Shown one piece after another: positions 20,306 through 27,824 of a stretch of DNA of 28,448 nt. Made by a program: the position numbers and the translations under genes. Each line of letters starts with the position of its first letter. Within the stretch, counting starts at the first letter, position 1. Origin of the DNA: Nemertoderma westbladi (Eukaryota; Xenacoelomorpha; Nemertodermatida; Nemertodermatidae); assembly GCA_032718475.1 (NCBI GenBank), contig JAUCBJ010005293.1, forward strand, positions 1 through 28,448, read 5' to 3'. The notes beneath the pieces are model-generated. The model saw only the letters and a list, made by a program, of their open reading frames with translations. It was not told the origin of the DNA and ran no database searches.

Positions 20306-21859
20306 ATGACTGAGTTGATAGAAGATGATCTTGGTATCAGGGAACGATATACCCTACCATTGCAAGCGTTTGTTGATAGCTTAATAAGCAGCGACGCTAG
20401 TCAACCCACTATGGAGGACGATGGTCGTTATATCGAAACGCCAATGTCCAAGGAACAACTCACGTGTTAATTGGACTATAGAAAATTCACCGCTCGCTAT
20501 ACGCATCGTAATGGTACGTATATGGACTTCTTAACTACTGGTCATCCTATCGATTTACACGATACGGATGATATAGACACCGAAAGGGAAATGGTTCTAT
20601 TTAAATATCATACCCAGCAGAGTCGGAACGATAAACCAAGGATCGAACACGATAATTCTATCCAAAACCGACTCGAAAGAGAAGACGTTGAAGAGCCGGG
20701 TAAACGCAGTGACTTCAACGAATATCTGGAATTCTTGAGAGAAACATATCTCAATATTGCAGGTCAACAAAATCTAGAAACTCGATATCCTCAAGGTATA
20801 CATCATGACCCTATGATAGAACTCAAACGGCTCTATTTTACTATGATGTATCTTACCGCCGATCGACCGCTACCTGTTGTCCCGGATAGCTTCGAACAGA
20901 TGGAGGAATATTGTAAAACTGGAGAATGATCACCAGCGTTTCCCCTACAGGACGTGCGTCTTTGGTATTATTGCGATGAATGTCCTAGACCCAACCAGCA
21001 AACGGAAAGACATAAACATCCGCGGAGACGTTGCGCTAAACACAGTTTTTCTCGCTATACTTATGGGAGTTTTGAGAGAAACTTGTTCGACGTATCACCT
21101 ACACTCGCTCGACTCAAACGATCCTTAAATAAACCGATAATCAGAGTTCCGGAATACTCGATCAGACCTCCTCATTCCCTAATGAGACCTCAGACTCTTG
21201 ATCCTAATAGTATGATGGATCCTCCCGAACTGTACTCACTGTTTAAAGATCTAGTGTTACCCGAACAATTAGTCGGTGGCACTCTGGTTGGGGGCTCCCT
21301 AGATATTCGCCCATCTTACCAAGCCGGATTGGGACGCGGACATCTAATATCGCCGTTTAACCCGTATAACCGTCCCGGTTTAACCCTGATACAACCTGTC
21401 ATCAAGGTGGAGGAGAGCGTTGTACGAAACGCGTTAGACGCTATTCGGCAAAAGATCGGAAAATGAACTTACGATTGTTTAGAGAAACGTAAATTGCAGC
21501 AGCAAGTTCAAGCAGTAAAAGAATTGGCTTTACCTCAGTTCGATCGGGAAATCCAGAATCGCGAAGAAGATATCGAACTTAGACGACCCTATTCTCTGCG
21601 AGAGTTTGCGGAGGAAAATCAGCTCGAGGAGAAGCATATCGAAATGGACGAGACACCGACCGTAACCCTAAACCTTCCGATGCAATTGTATTGCACCCTT
21701 CACCCAGGAGTTGTGGCCCTCCTAGTAAAGTGGCTCGCCCCAAAGAGAAAAGGACTCTTGCTAGCCTCAAAAAACTTCGTAAACGCCATTCATGTAAGAA
21801 GGACTAGTAGTTTAGAGTATTCTTATATTTTAGAAACTGTGATTTTGTATATTTTATAG
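20306..21859 (+). pseudogene. ORF3, unrecognised accessory protein of the giant element (three in-frame stops)
   Basis: I do not recognise this protein. ATG 20306 opens a frame that stays in phase for 518 codons, broken only by TAA 20468-20470, TGA 20927-20929 and TGA 21464-21466. The intervening stretches are 54, 152, 178 and 131 codons long. Seen: an acidic N-terminus (TELIEDDLGIRERY), a charged middle part, WYYCDECPRP followed by HKHPRRRCAKH (CxxC-x9-HxH-x4-CxxH, a possible zinc site, about 20965-21040), a Pro-rich part with SIRPPHSLMRP and a Gly-rich GGTLVGGSLDIRP, then a Gln/Glu-rich helix after 21467. No signal peptide or membrane segment is visible, so it is not an obvious envelope protein. 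Beyond about 21690 another frame gives a basic tail (KEKRTLASLKKLRKRHSCKK) ending at 21807, so the original C-terminus may lie there. It sits after integrase and before the 3' LTR, on the same strand as gag-pol. Confidence 0.6.
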
Positions 21860-21865
21860 ACTCAA

Positions 21866-21885
21866 ATCCCATTTAATGGGAGCAG
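21866..21885 (+). promoter_or_regulatory. Weak polypurine-type site before the 3' LTR
   Basis: AATGGGAGCAG (21875-21885) directly precedes the TG of the 3' LTR, where plus-strand DNA synthesis would be primed. It is short and not all purine. It overlaps a small inverted repeat CCCATT/AATGGG (21868-21880). Confidence 0.4.
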
Positions 21886-23070
21886 TGTAAAAGCTTTTGC
21901 GGATATAACAAGCCATTTTTCTCCGCAATATACCGTGTAGGTGTTTTAGCGGACATAACAAGCCATTTTTACCCGCTATGTCTGCATGTGTGCTTTAGTG
22001 GACATAACAAGCCATTTTTGCCGCAATGCGCATAATACTCTAAAGACTGGGACTCAGATGACGACATCTATCAGCTGATTTACTGCCGACGTGGAACCTT
22101 TTCTTTGTTCTTTGCTCAGCCAATCAGAGCGATTTTCATTTTATGTGTGCTTTAGCCCTACGTAAACCGTGCTAGGCATGTCAGTGTTAGTGTTGTATCT
22201 TTTCTAAGCCCAGAACACCGGCTTAGGATTCTTCTGTGCTTCTGTAGAAGTTTCAGACTTTGGCCAGAACATTAGATGGCTTGGATTATCGAAACGTAAA
22301 ACTATTACCAACGCAAACCAATGCAACAAACAACTGACCAATTACTGAATCACTGACGCAACATATCAACACTGCAACACTGCACTACTGCAATCACCGC
22401 ATTATTTTACTGTCTGTTATTAATTGTTATATATGTAGATGGATATATTGTTATATTTGGAGAATACCGATAAAGAATCATAAAACCCCAATCTTCTTGA
22501 TTACTGAAGGTGAGAGGACAGGTTACTGGTAGCAATTGCGACTTACATTATAGTGGTTTTTGTGTGAATTAAATGCTATTTCATAATCCCTACATGTGTC
22601 AGTTGCTATCCTCCTTATATATGATCAAATTCAGTGACTGTCGGCAGATCAGTGTGAAGTAGTGTGAAGTCGTGTGAGGTAGTGTGATTGGTAATAAAGC
22701 ATCTCCTAAAGAATGCGCCTTTTACGAAACTCAGTAGCCATCTAGTTGTGATTAGTATAAGTCATAACTCTGTTTTTATACTTAAAGCGCCACGTCGTAA
22801 AGGAACTGTTAATATTTCCCCGAAAGTAAATATATTGTCAGAGATTATAGTAACGATCAATCGAATACTACAGTAGGTCTACAACGCAATAAAAAATCAA
22901 AGCATCCGAATCCAGTCTCCCTTAACAGTGGGTGAATGGTCGCGCAAGACTGGCTTCGGCTAATGTTATTTCAGTGTAATCAATAAATGTTATTGGCTAA
23001 AGTCGATTTATAAATTAGAAGACAACTAAAATTGGCAGGTTATACTGCTAAAGGTCTAAAAGCGCGAACA
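21886..23070 (+). repeat. 3' LTR of the giant BEL/Pao element
   Basis: 1,185 bp, TG...ACA, aligned end to end with 1256-2441. It keeps the three ~50-bp units from 21892, the decamer array at 22651-22690, and AATAAA at 22693-22698. Differences from the 5' LTR are spread along its length, with a small cluster around 22321-22367, so there is no sign that only part was converted. Confidence 0.93.
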
Positions 23071-23075
23071 AAATG
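23071..23075. repeat. Target-site duplication AAATG (right copy)
   Basis: AAATG directly after the terminal ACA of the 3' LTR, identical to 1251-1255. Confidence 0.85.
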
Positions 23076-24190
23076 TAACACTTGCACAACACTTGTCTCC
23101 ACCACCCCTTCAAGAAAAAATAAAAAAAATTCAACCTGTACCATCTATATAGATCTCAAAAAGGCATTCGATACCATTAATCATAAAATTTTATTAAACA
23201 AGTTAGAATGTTACGGATCTCCTTTGGATCTTATATCAAGTTTTCTGACTTCTAGATTTCAATTTGTCTCCATATCTGGCCACTCATCACCACTACTGCC
23301 CTTAACTTGCGGCGTACCTCAGGGAGGTGTTCTATCACCGTTACTGTTCCTTTTGTACATTAATGACTTGCGTAACGCTACTTCTCTTTTAACAACTCTC
23401 TTTGCCGACGACACTACTCTCCTTCACTCAGCTAAACATATTAATACTCTAATACATGACACTAATAACGAATTAAATAAACTGACTGAATGGTTAGTAG
23501 ACAATCGCCTTTCATTAAACTTATCTAAAACGGAATTTACTTTATTCTCAAATACGGTGCAAAATACAACAAATATACCTCCACTGCAAATTAATTCGAA
23601 AAATGTTAATAAATCCATATGCACAAAATTTTTAGGAATTCATGTAGACAACAAACTATCTTGGAAGTCACACGTACAATTTATTACTAAAAAAATTTCT
23701 AGAACAATTGGCATCTTTTATAAACTTATGCACTCTTTTCCACTGATTATACTCAGACAACTTTATTTTTCACTTATACATCCATATATAAACTATGGTA
23801 TAATCATATGGGGAAGCACCTATCCCACTATACTTAAACCTCTACGTACCAAAATAAATAAATTCGTCCCCTCGTAACTTTTTCACACTCTCAATCCTCC
23901 TCACTACCTCTATATAAATCTCTATCTATTTTGCCCCTTGAATTATTATATAAACATCAAGCAGCCCTATTCATGCACGATATCAATTATAGTAATATTA
24001 TATCTAATACTAGCCATATAGGCAAATTATTCATAAAAACTGCTTCCACCCACAGATATTTCACGCGTTCTGTAGCCCATGGAAACTATCATGTGCCATC
24101 AGTCCGGCTAGACTCCTCGAAACGGTCCCTGAGATATCAAGGTCCCTTGATTTGGAACGACATTCCGAATGTGAGGGGTCTGTGTGGGGA
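23076..24190 (+). pseudogene. 5'-truncated CR1/L2-like LINE reverse transcriptase fragment
   Basis: Only the palm onward is present. Seen: CTIYIDLKKAFDTINHKILL, GVPQGGVLSPLLFLLYINDL, LFADDTTLL (FADD at 23401-23412), NKLTEWLVDNRLSLNLSKTE, KFLGIHVDNKLSWKSHVQFI and HPYINYGIIIWGS. The frame ends at 23877. After a shift it continues with SLSILPLELLYKHQAALFMH (from about 23910), HRYFTRSVAH and RLDSSKRSLRYQGPLIWNDI, the usual end of CR1/L2/Rex-type ORF2. It is cut off before its last helix near 24165-24190. The upstream RT fingers and endonuclease are not in the left flank of the giant element that I can recognise, so the LINE was probably already 5'-truncated. The LTR element lies at or very near its 5' end. 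Confidence 0.82.
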
Positions 24191-24249
24191 TTTTTAACCT
24201 ATTACAATTGAAGTTTCAGTCACGACGCACATTATTTATTGAAGCAACT

Positions 24250-24421
24250 TGAATATCGATGCCGGGCAGGTCCTGACGGTGAAAACAATTTCCTCTAAAT
24301 CGGAGGTGGCTTTGTTCTAGTGTCAAGCTTGGGGGAACCAATGAGACACCTCCAATGTTATAGTGTGTCTGGGTGGAGATGTGTGCATTGTACAGTACTT
24401 GACACAGTGAACCCGGCGTGA
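24250..24421 (-). mobile_element. Inverted fragment of a TAG-tailed LINE
   Basis: The reverse complement of this stretch matches the LINE coding region at about 25760-25920, including the parts around ACGCCGGGTTCA, GGAGGTGTCTCATTGG and CTTGACACTAGAACAAA. It is more diverged than the copy that follows and is joined to it head to head, with 40 bases between the mirrored parts. It contains no open frame of note. Confidence 0.75.
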
Positions 24422-24846
24422 GGATACCAAATCTCTGGATGGCACATTCACAAGAATGCTACGCCGGGTTCATTGTGTCAAGTACAATGCACACATCTCC
24501 AACCAGACACTATATAACATTGGAGGTGTCTCATTGGTCCCCCCAACCTTGACACTAGAACAAAATCGCCTCCGCTTTTGCTTTCGCCGTGAGGACCAGC
24601 CAGTGCATAATCTTGTACTTTGGCAGCCTCATGGAGTGAATAAGCATGGTGGACAGCCCACGACTTTCTTGAGACGCATCTTAAAGGACACTGGCCTTGA
24701 AGAATGCGGATGATCTAGCAAATGTCATGGGTGATGGGGAGTTGTATCTGGCGCAAATTTGTCGACAAGCCGGCATAGCGTTCTTAAAAATGCAGCTGCA
24801 ATGCAGCATGCCGATCCTAGTAGTAGTAGCAGTAGTAGTAGCACTA
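24422..24846 (+). mobile_element. 3' fragment of a TAG-tailed LINE
   Basis: Close match to 25718-26135 of the longer copy downstream. It has a 10-base deletion after CGCCTCCGCTTT (near 24576) that breaks the frame, and an extra base near 24706. It ends in CAGCATGCCGATCC followed by TAG/CAG repeats (24817-24842), the typical tail of this family. It encodes the end of ORF2 (RRVHCVKYNAHISNQTLYNI). Confidence 0.8.
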
Positions 24847-24892
24847 ATATTGAGTTAAGTGATTTAGAAAATGTTGGCATTTGGGTGTGACT

Positions 24893-24930
24893 CTACTACT
24901 ACTACTATCGGCATGCTGTATTGCAGCTGT
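24893..24930 (-). mobile_element. 3' tail of another TAG-tailed LINE copy, opposite strand
   Basis: CTACTACTACTACTATCGGC followed by ATGCTGTATTGCAGCTG is the reverse complement of the family's 3' end (CAGCTGCAATRCAGCATGCC then GAT and TAG repeats). Only the tail is present. It faces the tail of the preceding copy 45 bases away. A TATATA run follows at 24931-24960. Confidence 0.7.
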
Positions 24931-25182
24931 ATTATATATATATATATCATATATATAATTTGTATGTGTAAATAATTTATTATGCAGGTTAGATATAGAT
25001 ATAGTAGTACACTATTTGGTCATTATTCTCACTTGGGTTCATTCTTATTTTGGTTGCATGTATTTTATTTATTCTTTAGTGGTATCAGTTTTTGGGTTTC
25101 ATCTATTTACTACCAGTCTGATTTGTTTTATTTCTTTATTTCAATATTTGGTTTCATTTCCTGTATTATATTGGTCAATTGG

Positions 25183-25194
25183 TACTGTGCTGTA
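25183..25194. repeat. Target-site duplication TACTGTGCTGTA of the LINE fragment (left)
   Basis: The 12-mer TACTGTGCTGTA occurs before the LINE fragment (25183-25194) and after its TAG tail (26138-26149). The unoccupied repeat copy has it once, at 28016-28027. A preceding G may extend it to 13 bp. Confidence 0.9.
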
Positions 25195-26137
25195 GGTTGA
25201 CTATGTTCTACGCATGTCCTTAGATCATCATAATGATGATGGGGTGATGATAACTCCACCTACTGGCTCCAGAAGTAGAGGAAATCCTGCCAAGTACCTA
25301 ACTGATCTAGACTTTGCTGATGACTTAGGAGTACTCTCAGAATCATTAGAGGGAGCCCAACGGCTCCTCAGCTCATTAGAACATGCTGCTTCTAGTGTTG
25401 GTCTTTTTATTAACTCCAGAAAGACCAAAATTCTGACAGTAACCTTTGAAAGTCCTCAGCAAGTCTCTGATCGGATGAGCATAAGCTCAATGGATGGTAT
25501 GCTTGAGCATGTGGACGACTTCTGTTACCTGGGATCATGGATCCGGAAGTCAGGTGAGGACCTTCGAATACGTAAGGGAAAGGCATGGGCAGCCTTGAAT
25601 AGGCTTTCCAGGATTTGGAAGTCACCGAGAATTAATCGAAAACTTAAGGTCCGATTATTTAGAGCAGCAGTAGTTCCAGTACTCCTCTACGGGAGTCCAT
25701 GCTGGGCTCTAACTGCTGAGGACACCAAATCTCTGGATGGCACATTCACAAGAATGCTACGCCGGGTTCATTGTGTCAAGTACAATGCACACATCTCCAA
25801 CCAGGCACTATATAACATTGGAGGTGTCTCATTGGTTCCCCCAAGCTTGACACTAGAACAAAATCGCCTCCGCTTTGCAGGACATTGCTTTCGCCGTGAG
25901 GACCAGCCAGTTCATAATCTTGTACTTTGGCAGCCTCATGGAGTGAATAAGCATGGTGGACAGCCCATGACTTTCTTGAGACGCATCTTAAAGGACACTG
26001 GCCTTAAAGATGCGGATGATCTAGCAAATGTCATGGGTGATAGGGAGTTGTGGCGGTGCAATTCTGTTGACAAGCCGGCACAGCATTCTTAAAAATGCAG
26101 CTGCAATGCAGCATGCCGATCCTAGTAGTAGTAGTAG
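25195..26137 (+). mobile_element. 5'-truncated TAG-tailed LINE insertion
   Basis: About 943 bp inserted into the interspersed repeat, proven by the 12-bp duplication and the empty site at 28016-28027. It holds the last part of ORF2 in one frame and ends with CAGCATGCCGATCC and TAG repeats (26121-26138). A microsatellite tail in place of poly(A) is known in several LINE clades such as CR1, L2 and RTE. Confidence 0.9.
25196..26092 (+). CDS. C-terminal reverse transcriptase fragment of the TAG-tailed LINE (ORF2)
   Basis: The frame is open from the insertion edge (VDYVLRMSLDHHNDDG) to the stop at 26090-26092, about 298 residues. The first in-frame ATG is at 25214, but this is a truncation product, not a true start. 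Seen: YLTDLDFADDLGVLSESLEG (FADD at 25313-25324), GLFINSRKTKILTV, DDFCYLGSWI, VPVLLYGSPCWALT and a C-terminal RRVHCVKYNAHISN..RLRFAGHCFRREDQP that resembles the thumb and C-terminal region of many invertebrate RT fragments. The fingers, the endonuclease and the first catalytic Asp are missing, so it has no activity by itself. The open frame suggests a recent insertion. The clade is not resolved. Confidence 0.8.
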   Translation, partial: VDYVLRMSLDHHNDDGVMITPPTGSRSRGNPAKYLTDLDFADDLGVLSESLEGAQRLLSSLEHAASSVGLFINSRKTKILTVTFESPQQVSDRMSISSMDGMLEHVDDFCYLGSWIRKSGEDLRIRKGKAWAALNRLSRIWKSPRINRKLKVRLFRAAVVPVLLYGSPCWALTAEDTKSLDGTFTRMLRRVHCVKYNAHISNQALYNIGGVSLVPPSLTLEQNRLRFAGHCFRREDQPVHNLVLWQPHGVNKHGGQPMTFLRRILKDTGLKDADDLANVMGDRELWRCNSVDKPAQHS

Positions 26138-26149
26138 TACTGTGCTGTA
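26138..26149. repeat. Target-site duplication TACTGTGCTGTA (right)
   Basis: Directly follows the TAG tail of the LINE fragment and continues into TTTAGATAGGG, as in the unoccupied copy at 28016. Confidence 0.9.
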
Positions 26150-26340
26150 TTTAGATAGGGTTAGGGACTCACAGTACACTGCTGACGATTGAGCTGTGTT
26201 TCTCTGGGTAGAGTGTTTAAATCCTGAAACCCTTTATTTTTATTAAATTTTGTATGTAGAATTACCCCTTTTGGCGGACTAAAAGTCCTGTATTTTCTAA
26301 TATTATACAGTAGGATAGTTATTCATGCAGTTATTAGTGT

Positions 26341-26431
26341 GGGGCGAGCCACGAAGTTGGCGGAGCCTTAGCGAATTGACACTGTTAGGGGGTGGGTCAA
26401 TTTATGCAAATAGTTGTCGTCGTCGTTGTCG

Positions 26432-26463
<32 letters not shown>

Positions 26464-26864
26464 GTCGTCGTCGTCGTTACGATTTTGACATGCTAATAAC
26501 TTTGTCGGATTTAAAGCTGCCAAGTTGAAAATTTGTAGGTATCAATATGAGCAAAAGTTGAGATTTTTGAGAGACTTTCAGACACCATCAGTGCAATGGT
26601 CTCCCGCTAGAGGGCCACATGTCTAAACATTAAATGCCCTCCCATTTCTTTGCTTTTAATCCGTTTAAGCTGAAACTTGGCAGATATGTATTAGACCATT
26701 AGCTGTGACTTTCAAAGGAGGCGAATCCATCTGCAGTTCTCCAGTCTGCCGCTAGAGGGCCAACGTGACAACGACGACAACTATTTGCATAAATTGACCC
26801 ACCCCCTAACAGTGTCAATTCGCTAAGGCTTCGCCAACTTCGTGCTGCGCGAAGTCCCCACTTC
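26341..26864. mobile_element. MITE-like foldback element with 74-bp inverted repeats
   Basis: About 524 bp absent from the second copy of the surrounding repeat. Arms at 26350-26423 and 26771-26844 are inverted copies with about one mismatch; they include GCGAATTGACACTGTTAGG and ATGCAAATAGTTGTCGTCGT. The outermost 9-20 bases are diverged but both hold TGGGG. GTGT flanks it on both sides (26337-26340, 26865-26868) and occurs once in the empty copy (28215-28218), so a 4-bp duplication is possible. There is no transposase. The centre has two CCGCTAGAGGGCCA boxes (about 26605 and 26749). Confidence 0.8.
26415..26478 (+). repeat. (GTC)n microsatellite
   Basis: About 21 GTC/GTT triplets inside the left arm side of the foldback element. 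The right arm has only three or four such triplets. A poly-Arg frame across it is an artefact of the triplet. Confidence 0.95.
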
Positions 26865-26920
26865 GTGTTTATTTGTAGGTGGGGTTCATTTTTGATAGGA
26901 GGCTGGTTTCTATATTATTA

Positions 26921-27470
26921 GCAAGGTCGTTAGACTTGATTACTGTAAGAAAAAAAAAGCTACTGACTACTGGCAACTGACCTAGAGCAAAAACGGCTCT
27001 AACGATTTTGATGAAATTTTAGCAAGTCATTAGACTTGATTACTGTAAGAAAAAAAGCTACTGACTACTGGCTAATGCCTACTGTCTACTGCCTACTGGC
27101 TACTGCCTACTGGCTACTATGGCTACTGGCTAATGGCTACTGCCTACTGGCTACTGGCTACTGGCCAATGGCTATTGGCAACTGACTACTGGCTACTGGC
27201 TAATGGCTACTGGCGACTGACTACTGGCTACTGGCTACTGACCTAGAGACAAAAACGGCTCTAACGATTTTAATGAAATTTTAGCAAGTCGTTAGACTTG
27301 ATTACTGTAAGAAAAAAAAGCTACTGACTACTGGCTAATGCGTACTGGCTACTGCCTACTGACTACTGGCTACTGGCTACGGGCTACTGACTACTGACTA
27401 CTGGCTACTGACTACTGGCTAGTGGCTACTGACCTAGAGCAAAAACGGCTCTAACGATTTTGATGAAATT
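26921..27470 (+). repeat. Complex satellite: TACTGGC-type heptamers with two spacer modules, block 1
   Basis: Module A (GTTAGACTTGATTACTGTAA plus G and an A-run) occurs near 26929, 27028 and 27291. Module B (GACCTAGAGCAAAAACGGCT plus CTAACGATTTTGATGAAATT) occurs near 26980, 27240 and 27431. Between A and B lie irregular arrays of 7-bp units CTACTGG/CTACTGA/CTAATGG (27055-27240, 27318-27430). The order is A-heptamers-B-A and so on. The block starts inside the interspersed repeat. Confidence 0.9.
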
Positions 27471-27824
27471 TTGCATGGACCATGAAAATAGATTTCTATG
27501 GGTACTTGTGAAATCGCGGTTTAAATTGAAACATCTCAACTTGTTTTATTTCGAAAAAATAGCTCCAAAACACGAAAATTTCCATAGGCGCAATGATAAA
27601 AACCCAGCTGGCACTCATGAAAAATGTATAGAGATGGCCTGGTAATGCATTCAATAGGAAGGACCAACTAACAAAGAAGTACTTTCTGTGCCACTAGTAT
27701 TATCACTCTACTCTACAACCCAGACAGTAAGCAAACATTAACTGGTTTAGCTGGCGATTACGGTCTCAGCTGAATAACTCTTCCCAATGCATCCTTGCTA
27801 TATTCAGGTGGGGGGGGGGGGGGG
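27471..27824. other. Non-coding stretch with G16 run
   Basis: After module B the sequence departs into GCATGGACCATGAAAATAGA and about 320 bases with no convincing gene; a 61-codon frame here is short and unremarkable. It ends in a run of 16 G (27810-27825) at the border of the second repeat copy. Confidence 0.5.

Larger units (their letters stand above)
1256..23070 (+). mobile_element. Giant BEL/Pao-type LTR retrotransposon with nested LINE and accessory ORF
   Basis: One insertion of 21,815 bp bounded by two 1.19-kb LTRs and a perfect 5-bp duplication (AAATG). The 3' LTR runs TG...CA; the 5' LTR has CG instead of TG at its first two bases. The internal domain order gag, CCHC, aspartic protease, RT, RNase H, integrase with H2C2 finger, DUF5641-like C-terminus is that of BEL/Pao. 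A LINE of about 5.7 kb is inserted in antisense, leaving about 16 kb for the element itself, whereas BEL/Pao elements are usually well under 10 kb. Extra length comes from a long non-coding leader, a long gag N-terminus, a 1.7-kb non-coding stretch after pol, and ORF3. LTR divergence is about 2.2% by hand count. All coding regions are interrupted, so this copy is not autonomous. Confidence 0.9.
24992..27098 (+). repeat. Unidentified interspersed repeat, copy 1, split by two insertions
   Basis: The pieces 24992-25194, 26138-26340 and 26865-27098 match 27825-28448 in order with about 1% difference by eye. The first piece encodes a hydrophobic frame (25000-25200) that I take to be chance. Nothing identifies the repeat: no TIR, LTR or RT is seen. 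The interruptions are a LINE fragment and a foldback element. Confidence 0.85.

Noticed and set aside
10632-21466. Programmed readthrough or an altered genetic code to explain the many in-frame stops
   Set aside because: Both TGA and TAA occur, about six frame changes are also present, and the nearby LINE frames use the standard code, so decay is the simpler explanation.
20306-21859. Calling ORF3 an envelope gene
   Set aside because: No signal peptide, no membrane anchor and no furin-like or fusion segment is visible; position alone is not enough.
24982-25200. Hydrophobic 72-codon frame, repeated in part at 27825
   Set aside because: T-rich DNA of an interspersed repeat; the frame runs into the LINE insertion in one copy and ends differently in the other.
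26325-26528. Frame with a poly-Arg tract
   Set aside because: Translation of the (GTC)n microsatellite; no coding sequence around it.
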